From: Micavibrio_B sp964399985
Lineage (GTDB): Bacteria > Pseudomonadota > Alphaproteobacteria > Micavibrionales > Micavibrionaceae
NCBI GenBank assembly: GCA_964399985.1
Contig: CAYNRY010000001.1
Span: 372,001 to 436,000 of the forward strand
Length of the DNA: 64,000 nucleotides
Direction: 5' to 3'
Position numbers and translations under genes: made by a program. This document shows, in pieces, positions 1 through 9,172 of the stretch. Within the stretch, counting starts at the first letter, position 1, and every line of letters begins with the position of its first letter. The notes under the pieces are model-generated. The model worked only from the letters and a program-made list of their open reading frames with translations, made no database searches and was not told the origin of the DNA.

Positions 1-1508
1 ACTTCCGCATGCAATCCGGCGAACATTTCATCCAGATAGCCGGATGAAGCGCTTGCATGCCAGTTTGGTGTAAAGGATTTAAAACCTTGCACATACATTC
101 GCTCGATAGCCAGTCGGTGTTTTGAAAAATAGTATTCGTCACTTCTTACTGGATCGACAGAAGGGAAGCGGAAATCTTCCAGCCTGTCCAGATTGGAAAA
201 TAGATTATATCGCAGCGAGGTTTCGCTTAAAAAATTCGTCAGAAATTGATGGGTTAGGGTTCCGATAAAATCGGTCCGGTGAACGAAAGGCGCATCGTCT
301 TCGGACAGGCTGAAATTCTCACGCAATTTGAAAGATAACTTATATTTATCCACTTTCGATTTCGGTTTTGAAATTTTGTCATCGAATTCAATGTTACGCC
401 AAATCTCTTCCGCGCTGCCATTTGTGCCATCGGCATCGACCAGATCGCGTTGTGCAATACTTATTGCAGGCGCTTTCAAGCCGAAATAGGTGGGCTCCAG
501 TCTTAATATATTGGAACCCGCATTCGGTCTATCGTTTATCATTCTCCATGCGATTCCATATTGATAAGGTGATGACTGATGATCGTTCAGGCGCAAAGCC
601 GCACTTGTTATATTATTCTTGTATTTGAATTTTTCGATACAGCATCTGGCCATTCCTTCTCTGTCAGCGGAAATAGTAGGCGAGGGTTGTAACCGCCATG
701 AAGAAATAGACGTTTTAAGACTAAGTCGGGCCATGATCGTATCTTTATCCATCAAGGCAATGCCGATATCTGCATAGTCCGCCGGACGATAACTAAGGCC
801 GAATGAATAGGAAGCGGGACTGTCCATGTTCAGACGGCGCTCGGCTTTGTAAGAATCCGAATTCCAGTCGGCTTTCAAACTTAATCCCTTTAACGGTGTG
901 GCATATTCAATGCCAGCAAATAAGGCCGTATCGCCGGTAAACCATTCGCTAGGCGAATTTGGTTTATCGCCATCGAGTTTACGATCTTTATCGAGGTAAG
1001 TGCCGGTCCAGTCTAGCGGATTGGGAACGGATTGCCTTGTCCCAAAACGACCCCATCCGAAACCTGCCGTAAAATCGAAATTCTCATAGCGTTTTGAAAA
1101 AGCCAGATATTCACCCGCCATCCGCTTATGCCCGAAAGCCGACTGCACGCCGATGGCAATTTCTGGCCTGAATTTCTTTTCACTGAAAAGTTTAAATTTG
1201 AAATCGAGACCCGGGTAAACCTTGTCAGGATCGTCGAGCAGATCTGAAATCTCACTGGTCTGACGCAGTTGCATAAATAGGCGCTCATGAATTTGCAAAC
1301 CAAGGCTTGTATGAAAGTAAGGATCGGCGGCGGTGATATTCGCGCGAAGTGTGCCAGCTTTATCCATGCGTGCGGACGGAACGGTATTGAGGCCGATCAT
1401 GCCGTAGAGGTTGGGAGTAGGCTCGGAATTAGGGGACTCGTCTGCCTTCGCGACATGTATATGCCATGCGCAAAAAGCAACGAAAATAAATCGAAGCGCC
1501 CTTATCAT
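1..1508 (-). CDS. yjbH: YjbH-family outer-membrane protein (partial, C-terminus beyond window start)
   Basis: The frame is open from an ATG at 1508 to the window edge, so about 500 residues are visible and the C-terminus is missing. The protein starts with a signal peptide (MIRALRFIFVAFCAW..., cleavage near AKA/DE). The mature start has the YjbH hallmarks: GLNTVPSARMDKAGTLRANI, then a run resembling GVQSAFGHKRMAGEYLAFSK and FTAGFGWGRFG. YjbH proteins are predicted outer-membrane beta-barrels tied to exopolysaccharide secretion; the specific polysaccharide cannot be told here. A purine-rich GGGGGA precedes the ATG closely. The gene diverges from the histidine kinase gene across about 100 bp. 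The family call is firm; the function is family-level. Confidence 0.85.
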   Translation of the reverse strand, partial: MIRALRFIFVAFCAWHIHVAKADESPNSEPTPNLYGMIGLNTVPSARMDKAGTLRANITAADPYFHTSLGLQIHERLFMQLRQTSEISDLLDDPDKVYPGLDFKFKLFSEKKFRPEIAIGVQSAFGHKRMAGEYLAFSKRYENFDFTAGFGWGRFGTRQSVPNPLDWTGTYLDKDRKLDGDKPNSPSEWFTGDTALFAGIEYATPLKGLSLKADWNSDSYKAERRLNMDSPASYSFGLSYRPADYADIGIALMDKDTIMARLSLKTSISSWRLQPSPTISADREGMARCCIEKFKYKNNITSAALRLNDHQSSPYQYGIAWRMINDRPNAGSNILRLEPTYFGLKAPAISIAQRDLVDADGTNGSAEEIWRNIEFDDKISKPKSKVDKYKLSFKLRENFSLSEDDAPFVHRTDFIGTLTHQFLTNFLSETSLRYNLFSNLDRLEDFRFPSVDPVRSDEYYFSKHRLAIERMYVQGFKSFTPNWHASASSGYLDEMFAGLHAE

Positions 1509-1610
1509 ATTCCCCCGGAAAGTGTGCGCTCACCATGCAACGAAATACGGGAGTATGCCAAGCCACTTTTTTAACTTTTATAGTTATAATTTTGGCGAAG
1601 GGACATTTCT

Positions 1611-3347
1611 ATGCATATTATTATGCCAATATCGATAAAAGCCTCGCTTATACTAATTGCGTTGCTGGCTATTTTAACCGGATTGGCCGCCGCTATTGTG
1701 GGCATGAACGAACAATCGCTCGTTTATAATAAAGGCATATTATGGGATATTATGCCTGAAGCTGTTATGGTGGTAAGCGGCTTGCTATTGATATTTTCAG
1801 CCACGCTTTTGAAAGTCGATAATAAGATATCCAGGCTTGTAGATGAAACACTGGAGTCCATTGCCAGTGGAATTATCTATTTCGACAAAGCGGGAAATCT
1901 CGTTAAGTTTAATTCTATCGCCTTAATATTTTTACCGGAATTGAATGAAAAAATAACCTCGAAAAGTTTTATCGGGACTTACCGAAAATTTCTTGCTTTC
2001 GTGTATGACCGAAGCTTGGACATCAGGGGGCAGACAAAAAAAAATCTCGATGCTGTTTATTTAAGCAATTCAAAATTACTATTACGCGAGGTTGCTGAGC
2101 TTCATGGTAAAGTTATTCTTCTGCAATTTTATAAACGTAGTTCTGGTGATATTGTTGCTGTATTGACAGATATTTCGATGTTTAATAGTCAAGTTGAAAA
2201 AATGGCGGCATTGACAGAGGAAAATGAAATCATTGCTCATGCGATCGAGGCGACTGGGAACGGTATGCTAATTGCGAAAAATGAAGGTGAAAATTCATCT
2301 ATCATATTTTCAAATCGTAAGTTTTGCGCGGTGCTTGATCGGCAATCGGATGAAGTAATCAAAGGAAATTTTCCTGATGCGCTGGAGCACTGCTTTGGTG
2401 AAGGGATAGATGCTATTCGAAAAGGTATTAAAAAGGCAGGGCAAAACAATATCGTCGTTGAAGTTCCTTTAAGAGTACGGCCTGATAAAAAAACTGTTGT
2501 CTGGTATGCGCTTTATATTCTTTTCTATAAAGATGGTAATGACCATGAGTTTTATGTCTGTATTTTGTCAGACCAAACTCAAGCGCGCCTGTCACAGGCA
2601 AAAGTATTCCAGACGCAAAAACTTGAAGCTGTCGCGCAAATGGTTGGTGGGCTGGGGCATGACTTTAATAACATCTTAGCAATAGTTGATGGCTATTCCA
2701 GAATAATCAGGCGTAGTCTGGTAAAAGGTGAAGACGTGGCCTTTCATTTCGAGAATATCGACCGCAGCGTAAAACGCGGTATCGATCTGACCAATCGCCT
2801 TTTGACATTCGGGCAGTATCGTACCAGTGAAAGCATTCGGTTAAATATCTGCGATCACATCCGGGATATGGAGGTGTTCCTAAGTCCGCTGGCAGGTAGT
2901 GATATAAAGCTGATTGTAAGTGCCCAGGAAGAAGCTTGCTATATAGATGCGGCGCCTGAAGCGATTACCCAAATCGTAATCAGCCTGGTTACCAATGCGC
3001 GTGAATCTATGCCGACTGGCGGAGACCTTATCATTACGGTTTCGGATGCCAGTCAGTCGCAATTAATCAAGTCGCAGAAAAAAATAGAGAAGCAGCAAGA
3101 TTATGTCTGTCTTCAGATCATAGATAGTGGGCGAGGAATGGACGCCGATATACTAAGTCGTATTTATGAACCTTTCTTTACCACAAAAGATATTTCCCTT
3201 CATTCGGGTCTGGGTATGTCTCTTGTATATGGGCTTGTCAAAGAAATGGGTGCGATGATCGACGTTAAGTCTACTCCCGACATAGGCACTTCGATTTCTA
3301 TATTGATACTTAAGCATGAAATCACAAAGATATCAGAGGTCGCATGA
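1611..3347 (+). CDS. Membrane sensor histidine kinase
   Basis: A 578-residue kinase. Two hydrophobic segments lie in the first ~70 residues (about 5-30 and 48-66), followed by a PAS-like region (ESIASGIIYFDKAGNLVKFN) and a second PAS-like stretch before the dimerisation domain. The H-box is LGHDFNNILA with the phospho-acceptor His near residue 350. The ATPase core has an N-box (NARESMP), a G1 box (DSGRGMD, near 505), an F-box-like YEPFFTTK and a G2 box (GLGMSLVYGLVKEMG). It overlaps the response regulator by 4 nt (ATGA), so the pair is translationally coupled and probably cognate. The start could also be the second ATG at 1623. The signal sensed is unknown. Confidence 0.9.
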   Translation: MHIIMPISIKASLILIALLAILTGLAAAIVGMNEQSLVYNKGILWDIMPEAVMVVSGLLLIFSATLLKVDNKISRLVDETLESIASGIIYFDKAGNLVKFNSIALIFLPELNEKITSKSFIGTYRKFLAFVYDRSLDIRGQTKKNLDAVYLSNSKLLLREVAELHGKVILLQFYKRSSGDIVAVLTDISMFNSQVEKMAALTEENEIIAHAIEATGNGMLIAKNEGENSSIIFSNRKFCAVLDRQSDEVIKGNFPDALEHCFGEGIDAIRKGIKKAGQNNIVVEVPLRVRPDKKTVVWYALYILFYKDGNDHEFYVCILSDQTQARLSQAKVFQTQKLEAVAQMVGGLGHDFNNILAIVDGYSRIIRRSLVKGEDVAFHFENIDRSVKRGIDLTNRLLTFGQYRTSESIRLNICDHIRDMEVFLSPLAGSDIKLIVSAQEEACYIDAAPEAITQIVISLVTNARESMPTGGDLIITVSDASQSQLIKSQKKIEKQQDYVCLQIIDSGRGMDADILSRIYEPFFTTKDISLHSGLGMSLVYGLVKEMGAMIDVKSTPDIGTSISILILKHEITKISEVA

Positions 3348-3760
3348 GCAAAAATAAAATCAAACTAGACAAGCTGCGTGTCATGATCGTTGACGACCAA
3401 GCTGATATGCGGGGCATGATCCGTCATATGCTGGCCGAGCTTGGTATCAATCAGGTTTTCGAAGCCGTAGACGGAAAACAGGCCATGGCTTTTATGGATG
3501 ATGCCCTCGACATGATTGATCTTGTGATCTGCGACTGGAATATGCCTGCCATGTCCGGCGTCGAAGTCTTACGCCAACTGCGCTCGGTAGATATGGACAT
3601 GCCGTTTTTGATGGTGACCGGACGCAACGATATGAATTCGGTCGCCGAGGCCAAGGCCAGCGGCGTAACAGGCTATATCTCGAAGCCTTTTTCGCTTGAC
3701 CAGATGGAGAACAAGATTCGGATCATTATGGAGAGAATAGGTCACCGATTGTCAGCTTAA
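3344..3760 (+). CDS. Single-domain response regulator (CheY-like receiver)
   Basis: 138 residues, only a receiver domain. The acidic pair is D17-D18, the phospho-acceptor is D64 in CDWNMPAMSG, and the switch residues are T92 and K114 (in SKPF). There is no output domain, so it must act by protein contact, as CheY or the stand-alone regulators of phosphorelays do. It starts inside the stop of the upstream kinase (ATGA overlap). The nearest gene downstream is glpD, 23 bp away, but nothing connects the two functionally. Confidence 0.92.
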   Translation: MSKNKIKLDKLRVMIVDDQADMRGMIRHMLAELGINQVFEAVDGKQAMAFMDDALDMIDLVICDWNMPAMSGVEVLRQLRSVDMDMPFLMVTGRNDMNSVAEAKASGVTGYISKPFSLDQMENKIRIIMERIGHRLSA

Positions 3761-3783
3761 GATAAAGCCTGTATTCTCTTTTT

Positions 3784-5262
3784 ATGAGTCAGGTTTACGA
3801 TCTTTGCATTATCGGCGGCGGCATTAACGGGGCCGGCATCGCCCGCGACGCCGCAGGAAGAGGCCTGAAAGTCCTATTGCTCGAGAAAGACGATCTGGCC
3901 TCCCATACGTCCTCTGCAAGTACCAAACTCATCCATGGCGGTTTGCGCTATCTCGAATATTATGAATTCCGCCTTGTGCATGAAGCCTTGCAGGAACGAG
4001 AAGTTCTTTTAAGAATTGCACCGCATATTATCTGGCCGATGAATTTTGTTCTGCCGGATGCTTATTCCATCCGCCCGTTTTGGATGATCCGCTGCGGACT
4101 TTATTTATACGATATTCTTTCTTTTAAATGGGGCAAGCGTAAATTTCCATTGTCGCGTGCGTTTAACCTGCGAAAGCATATTTTTGGGCATCCTCTCAAA
4201 GACGATTTCTTTCTCGGCGTGTTATACTCCGATGGCTGGGTGCAGGATTCCCGCCTTGTGGTTCTAAACGCCATGGATGCGCGTGATCACGGCGCAGATA
4301 TACGGACCCGCACAAAATGTACCAATCTCAAGCCATCGCAAAATGGATGGGAAATCGAAATCGATGGGCGGGAAACTGTGCAAGCGGAAATTGTCGTGAA
4401 TGCATCCGGCCCATGGGTGCATGAAACATTGCATAAATCCTCACTCACAAAGGCCGAAACGCCGGATGTCAGATTGGTGCAGGGAAGTCATATCGTCGTG
4501 CCCAAGCTTCACGATGGGGCACAGGCCTATATGTTGCAGCAGCCGGATAAGCGCATTGTCTTTGCCATTCCCTATGAAAATGAATTTACGCTGATCGGTA
4601 CGACCGATACGGATTATGATGGCGATGCCGCCTCACCAAAGATTACAGATATCGAAATCGATTATCTTTTAAACGCGGCCAATACCTATTTCAAAAAACA
4701 AATATCTAAGGAAGATGTCGTCTGGGCCTATAGTGGTGTACGGCCTTTGCTGGATGATGAACGCGGCGATGCAAAGTCCGTGACGCGAGATTATAAAATC
4801 CATGAAGATGTTTTCGGCGAGTCTCATTTAATTTCGGTCTTCGGTGGCAAGATCACGACCTATCGCCGCCTTGCAGAAACCGTCATGAAAAAGATTTCTG
4901 AATTACGCGGGGAACCCGATCAAAAATGGACGGCGACAAAGCCTCTGCCTGGCGGGGATGTACCGGATGGCGATTTTAATGCCTTTCTCAAAGAACAGCG
5001 TATATGCTGGGAACATGAAAATATCAGTCTTTTGCGCCGTTATGCGCGTAACTATGGAACTAAGATGATCGATATTTTGTCAGCTCCCAAAGGCGAACAT
5101 TATGGAGATGGGGTTTATGAAGCCGAGCTGCGTTACCTTGTCGATCATGAATTCGCCAAGACAATAGATGATGTTTTGTGGCGACGAAGCAAACTCGGCT
5201 TGCATATATCGGCAGAGACCAAGGCGAATATCGAAGCGGCGTTAAAGGATTTGATATCATGA
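3784..5262 (+). CDS. glpD: Aerobic glycerol-3-phosphate dehydrogenase
   Basis: 492 residues, normal length for GlpD. It oxidises sn-glycerol 3-phosphate to dihydroxyacetone phosphate at the inner membrane and passes electrons to quinone. The N-terminal FAD-binding fold is clear: DLCIIGGGINGAGIARDAAG, then the LLEKDDLASHTSSASTKLIH segment and HGGLRYLEYYEF typical of GlpD. The C-terminal domain has the SVFGGKITTYRRLAE stretch. The gene overlaps glpK by 4 nt, a glycerol-use operon. No GlpR repressor or GlpF channel gene is seen nearby. Confidence 0.95.
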   Translation: MSQVYDLCIIGGGINGAGIARDAAGRGLKVLLLEKDDLASHTSSASTKLIHGGLRYLEYYEFRLVHEALQEREVLLRIAPHIIWPMNFVLPDAYSIRPFWMIRCGLYLYDILSFKWGKRKFPLSRAFNLRKHIFGHPLKDDFFLGVLYSDGWVQDSRLVVLNAMDARDHGADIRTRTKCTNLKPSQNGWEIEIDGRETVQAEIVVNASGPWVHETLHKSSLTKAETPDVRLVQGSHIVVPKLHDGAQAYMLQQPDKRIVFAIPYENEFTLIGTTDTDYDGDAASPKITDIEIDYLLNAANTYFKKQISKEDVVWAYSGVRPLLDDERGDAKSVTRDYKIHEDVFGESHLISVFGGKITTYRRLAETVMKKISELRGEPDQKWTATKPLPGGDVPDGDFNAFLKEQRICWEHENISLLRRYARNYGTKMIDILSAPKGEHYGDGVYEAELRYLVDHEFAKTIDDVLWRRSKLGLHISAETKANIEAALKDLIS

Positions 5263-6713
5263 AAACCATATTGGCCATCGACCAAGGCACGACAAGTTCC
5301 CGCGCGATATTGTTTTCAAGCGAAGCCGAAGAGATGAAGTCTTCGTCCAAAGAATTAACACTTTATTATCCGCATAAAGGCTGGGTCGAACAGGACGCTA
5401 AGGCGATCTGGCAAGATGTATTGCTTTGCGCGAAGGAAGTTTATACCGACAGTGTGACCGCCATCGGTATTACCAATCAACGCGAGACCACCGTCATCTG
5501 GGATCGTAAAACAGGCGAGCCTGTTTATAACGCAATTGTCTGGCAGGACCGAAGGACCGCCGAATATTGCGCGAAATTGAAGGAAAAAGGTTTGGAAGAT
5601 ATAGTGTCGGCAAAAACCGGCCTGCTCCTCGATCCTTATTTCTCGGCCACGAAGATCAACTGGATTTTGAAGAATGTCGAAGGAGCAAGCGCACGCGCTG
5701 AAAAAGGCGAGCTGGCTTTCGGCACAATAGACTCATGGCTGCTATGGAATCTCACCGGTGGTAAAATTCACGCGACCGATATCACCAATGCCTCGCGCAC
5801 GATGCTGTTCAATATAAAAACGCTTGAATGGGATGAAGAGCTTTTACAAATATTCGGTATCCCGAAATCCTTACTGCCAGAGGTAAAAGACAATGTTGCC
5901 GAATTTGGTGTTACAGATTTATTCGGCAAAAGTGTTCCTATTTCAGGAATGGCAGGCGACCAGCATGCGGCGATGATCGGGCAAGCCTGTTTCGAGAAAG
6001 GTATGATTAAATCGACCTATGGCACAGGGTGTTTCGCGCTGATGAATATAGGCGCAGAGTTCCGACCTTCAAAAAACCGGCTGCTGACAACCATCGCCTA
6101 CAAAATCAACGGTGAACTAACCTATGCGATTGAGGGATCTATTTTCGTCGCTGGCGCGGCGATCCAATGGCTACGAGATAATGTAAATTTCTTCGAAAAT
6201 AGTGCCGAGAGCGAAAAACTCGCAATGTCTGTAGAGGATTCTAACGGTGTTTACTTTGTACCTGCCTTTACGGGACTGGGTGCGCCGTATTGGGAGCCGG
6301 AGGCTCGGGCGGCGATCTTTGGCCTGACACGCGAAAGTACGAAAGCACATATTACCCGCGCCGCGCTTGAAGCGCAGGCTTATCAAACGCTCGATCTGAT
6401 GGACGCGATGGAAAAAGACGGCGGCCATAAACTCGCAATTATTCGTGTCGATGGCGGGTTGACCGCTAATGATTTTGTTTGTCAATTTATATCGGACATG
6501 CTCGATTGCCCGGCCGAAGTGCCGGAAAATCTTGAGACGACTGCTTTGGGCGCTGCCTATTTGGCAGGGCTGGGCGCCGGTGTTTTCAAAAGCCTTGATG
6601 ATATTTCGTCGAAATGGAAACAGGACCGTTCATATAAGCCGCAGATCGGCAAAGACTTGCGCGATGAAAATTACAAAGCATGGCAAAAATGCATTGGCAT
6701 GATTTTAAAATAA
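5259..6713 (+). CDS. glpK: Glycerol kinase
   Basis: 484 residues from the ATG at 5259, which overlaps the glpD stop (ATGA). The frame stays open upstream to 5178, but that part lies inside glpD, and the protein from 5259 begins in the usual way, MKTILAIDQGTTSSRAILF. It phosphorylates glycerol to sn-glycerol 3-phosphate with ATP. FGGY-family marks include GITNQRETTVIWDR, the GMAGDQHAAMIGQ stretch, YGTGCFALMN and the C-terminal DGGLTANDF. It provides the substrate for GlpD encoded just upstream. Confidence 0.95.
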   Translation: MKTILAIDQGTTSSRAILFSSEAEEMKSSSKELTLYYPHKGWVEQDAKAIWQDVLLCAKEVYTDSVTAIGITNQRETTVIWDRKTGEPVYNAIVWQDRRTAEYCAKLKEKGLEDIVSAKTGLLLDPYFSATKINWILKNVEGASARAEKGELAFGTIDSWLLWNLTGGKIHATDITNASRTMLFNIKTLEWDEELLQIFGIPKSLLPEVKDNVAEFGVTDLFGKSVPISGMAGDQHAAMIGQACFEKGMIKSTYGTGCFALMNIGAEFRPSKNRLLTTIAYKINGELTYAIEGSIFVAGAAIQWLRDNVNFFENSAESEKLAMSVEDSNGVYFVPAFTGLGAPYWEPEARAAIFGLTRESTKAHITRAALEAQAYQTLDLMDAMEKDGGHKLAIIRVDGGLTANDFVCQFISDMLDCPAEVPENLETTALGAAYLAGLGAGVFKSLDDISSKWKQDRSYKPQIGKDLRDENYKAWQKCIGMILK

Positions 6714-6728
6714 TCTAGTTCATACCCT

Positions 6729-7790
6729 ATGGTCCGAAAAATTATCCATATCGACATGGACGCATTCTACGCTTCCGTAGAACAGCGCGATGACCCGCAT
6801 TTACGCGGCAAACCTGTTGCAGTGGGACATGGAGCGCAGCGCGGCGTTGTCGCGGCGGCAAGTTACGAAGCGCGGACCTTCGGCGTGCGCTCTGCCATGC
6901 CATCGACGATCGCCATGCGTAAATGCCCCGACCTTATTTTCACGCCGCCGCGCTTTGAAGTCTACCGCGGCGTATCCCAGCAAATCCGCAACATTTTTCT
7001 GGAGTATACGCCGCATGTCGAACCGCTCTCGCTCGACGAAGCCTATCTCGATGTAACGGAGAATTTGAAAGGGATTCCGACCGCCTCGGCCACGGCCAAG
7101 GAAATCCGCGCCCGTATATTCGAGACAACAGGCCTGACCGCTTCGGCGGGTATATCCTATAACAAGTTTCTGGCTAAATTGGCCTCCGATTACAGAAAGC
7201 CCAATGGACAGTTTGTCATCCAGCCTGACGAAGGCGCGGGCTTTGTTGAAAAATTGGAAGTTGGAAAGTTTCACGGCATCGGCCCGAAGACGGCAGAGAA
7301 AATGAACAGGCTTGGCATTTATACTGGTGCGGATTTACGAGAGAAGACAAAAGAATTTTTGCAGGCATATTTCGGCAAATCCGGCTCATGGTATTATGCG
7401 ATTTCGCGAGGGCAAGACGATCGCGAAGTTCAGGCCGACCGCGTGCGAAAATCTTCCGGCTCCGAAACGACATTCTCGCAGGATTTATATGAGCCGGAAA
7501 AAATAGAGGCGGGAATTATAGAGATGGCCAACGATGTTTGGAAATGGTGCGAAGAAAAGCAAATGTTCGGACGCACGGTGACGGTCAAAATTAAATATAA
7601 CGATTTTAAACAGATTACGCGCAGCCGGAGTTTTAATATGCCTGTTATGTCTCGGGACGATCTACACCGCGCCGCGCTCGATCTAACGCGCTCTGTCTAT
7701 CCGGTGATAACAGGTATTCGCCTCGTCGGCGTAACGGTGTCGAGTTTTAATGAGATATTGGATCAGGAAAAAGAGCCGAGTTTGATTTAA
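6729..7790 (+). CDS. dinB: DNA polymerase IV (Y-family)
   Basis: 353 residues. The N-terminus IIHIDMDAFYASVEQRD holds the first metal-binding aspartates (D9 region), and LSLDEAYLDV holds the catalytic D103-E104. SAGISYNKFLAKLASDYRKP and the helix-hairpin-helix GIGPKTAEKMNRLGI follow, with the little-finger domain at the C-terminus. It performs low-fidelity translesion synthesis. The gene starts 15 bp after glpK. Its 3' end lies 2 bp from the left repeat of the tRNA-Phe island, so dinB was probably the original neighbour of tRNA-Phe before integration. No LexA box was recognised upstream. Confidence 0.95.
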   Translation: MVRKIIHIDMDAFYASVEQRDDPHLRGKPVAVGHGAQRGVVAAASYEARTFGVRSAMPSTIAMRKCPDLIFTPPRFEVYRGVSQQIRNIFLEYTPHVEPLSLDEAYLDVTENLKGIPTASATAKEIRARIFETTGLTASAGISYNKFLAKLASDYRKPNGQFVIQPDEGAGFVEKLEVGKFHGIGPKTAEKMNRLGIYTGADLREKTKEFLQAYFGKSGSWYYAISRGQDDREVQADRVRKSSGSETTFSQDLYEPEKIEAGIIEMANDVWKWCEEKQMFGRTVTVKIKYNDFKQITRSRSFNMPVMSRDDLHRAALDLTRSVYPVITGIRLVGVTVSSFNEILDQEKEPSLI

Positions 7791-7792
7791 AA

Positions 7793-7813
7793 AATGGTGC
7801 CCAAAGCCGGAAT
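7793..7813. repeat. Left attachment repeat (tRNA-Phe 3'-end copy)
   Basis: These 21 bases equal 15179-15199 and cover the CCA end, the 3' acceptor strand and part of the T arm of tRNA-Phe (read on the minus strand). The copy is not part of a full tRNA. It is followed by gggcatc, which also occurs at the 5' edge of the real tRNA (15253-15259); this could be chance. It lies directly after the dinB stop codon. Confidence 0.88.
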
Positions 7814-7912
7814 GGGCATCATTTAGCTTTTCTTTTAAAATAGCTCAAAATCAAGCCCATCACAGCTCAATTATCACGTAAAAGTATCAGGTCTGGTCCC
7901 AAAGTCCACTTT

Positions 7913-7928
7913 TTGAACCTGGGTTCAA
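7913..7928. promoter_or_regulatory. Perfect 16-bp palindrome upstream of the channel gene
   Basis: ttgaacc-tg-ggttcaa is a perfect inverted repeat with 7-bp arms and a 2-bp centre, about 80 bp before the channel start. A second, AT-rich imperfect inverted repeat (tagaattt...aaaattcta) follows at about 7932-7960. The dyad is the right size for a dimeric repressor or activator, and no T-run follows it, so it is not a terminator. The regulator is unknown. Confidence 0.5.
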
Positions 7929-8008
7929 TTATAGAATTTAAATTATATAAGAAAATTCTAAAGTAAAATATGTTGCCATAACAATAAAAATTATGTTAAT
8001 GGCACATT

Positions 8009-9148
8009 ATGTTGTTACAATTTGCATTCATGAAAGCGGCCAAGCGCGACGAAAGACTAATGGCGAGTCTTTCAGAAAATGGTCTGAAAATAAAATTTAA
8101 AAATACGATCGCTGCTCTTGGTGGATGTCTAGGGCTACATACTGCTGCCATGATGGGGTTTGAAGGACTTAGCCTCGGCGATGCTGCATGGTTAACTGTC
8201 ACAACTGCATCTACGACAGGATATGGCGATTTGTCGGCGCATACTGCATTAGGCAGAATATCTACAACAATCTTAATGTACGGAGCAGGTATTATTGCTT
8301 TGGCGCAGGCTGGTTCAGCCTATCTAGAATATAGGCAGGTAAAAAGAGACATGCTTTTAAACGGAAAATGGAAATGGAAAATGGATGATCATGTAATATT
8401 TCTTAATAGCCCCAAGAATAATCCTAATAGATATTTTAGTGGTTTAATGAGTGAATTCAGACGAAGCGCCATTCCCGAAGCACAGCGTCCTGCTCTTGTT
8501 GTTTGCTCGGAAATGCAACAAGGCTTACCTGATGAAGTTGAAAAAATGAAATTGGCTCATGTAAATCATGTGGTAACTGAAAAGATCGCATTCGAAAACA
8601 GTAATATCGCGAAAGCAGCTATTATTGCTGTTTTAAGCCATGATGAACATGATGCGTTGTCCGATAGCGTAACGTTCGATCTAGTTGCGCGTGCACGCGA
8701 AGCTAATCCAGAGGCAGTTATTATTGCTGAAGTAGTTTCGGATGAGAACCGTAAAAGAATTATGGCAGTAGGGGCTAATCAGGTTGTACGTCCTATTAGA
8801 GGTTATCCTGAGCTCTTGGTTCGCGCCATTTTGGCACCAGGAACAGAGCATGTTATAGAAGAAATGTTCAATACTCATGGTGATGAATGTATAACTTATG
8901 ATATTCCTCTCAGAGATAAATGGATGAATATTGCAATGAGTTGTTATTCCCAAGATATAGGAACGCCGTTAGGCTATACAGATATGACAGGAAAAGTAAT
9001 TTCCAACCCGAACCCTAACAGTCAGATTGAAGGAAAAGCTTTGCTCGTTCTGGCCCGGGAAGGAAATTTAAAAACAGATGCAGAAGTTGTAAAAATTCTT
9101 ACTCCTGTTAATCAAACTGTGGGAATATCAAGTCCACAGGTTGCATAG
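8009..9148 (+). CDS. Two-TM potassium channel with C-terminal RCK (TrkA-N-like) domain
   Basis: 379 residues. A hydrophobic helix (about 32-52), a pore loop with the selectivity filter TTGYGD (69-74) and a second helix (about 84-103) form a K+ channel module of the MthK/Kch type. The rest resembles an RCK regulatory domain: HVIFLNS at its start, DSVTFDLVARAREANPEA and ANQVVRPIRGYPELLVRAIL. The expected GxGxxG nucleotide loop after the first strand is replaced by SPKNNPN, so the ligand may differ from NAD/ATP. Start choice is open: ATG at 8009 or 8030, neither with a clear ribosome site. It is the first gene of the island. Confidence 0.85.
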   Translation: MLLQFAFMKAAKRDERLMASLSENGLKIKFKNTIAALGGCLGLHTAAMMGFEGLSLGDAAWLTVTTASTTGYGDLSAHTALGRISTTILMYGAGIIALAQAGSAYLEYRQVKRDMLLNGKWKWKMDDHVIFLNSPKNNPNRYFSGLMSEFRRSAIPEAQRPALVVCSEMQQGLPDEVEKMKLAHVNHVVTEKIAFENSNIAKAAIIAVLSHDEHDALSDSVTFDLVARAREANPEAVIIAEVVSDENRKRIMAVGANQVVRPIRGYPELLVRAILAPGTEHVIEEMFNTHGDECITYDIPLRDKWMNIAMSCYSQDIGTPLGYTDMTGKVISNPNPNSQIEGKALLVLAREGNLKTDAEVVKILTPVNQTVGISSPQVA

Positions 9149-9172
9149 TATGATTTACTGAGTAAACGGAAA

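Noticed and set aside
7795..7820. A second tRNA-Phe gene
   Set aside because: Only the 3' portion is present, followed by gggcatc; no D arm or anticodon arm. It is the attachment copy.
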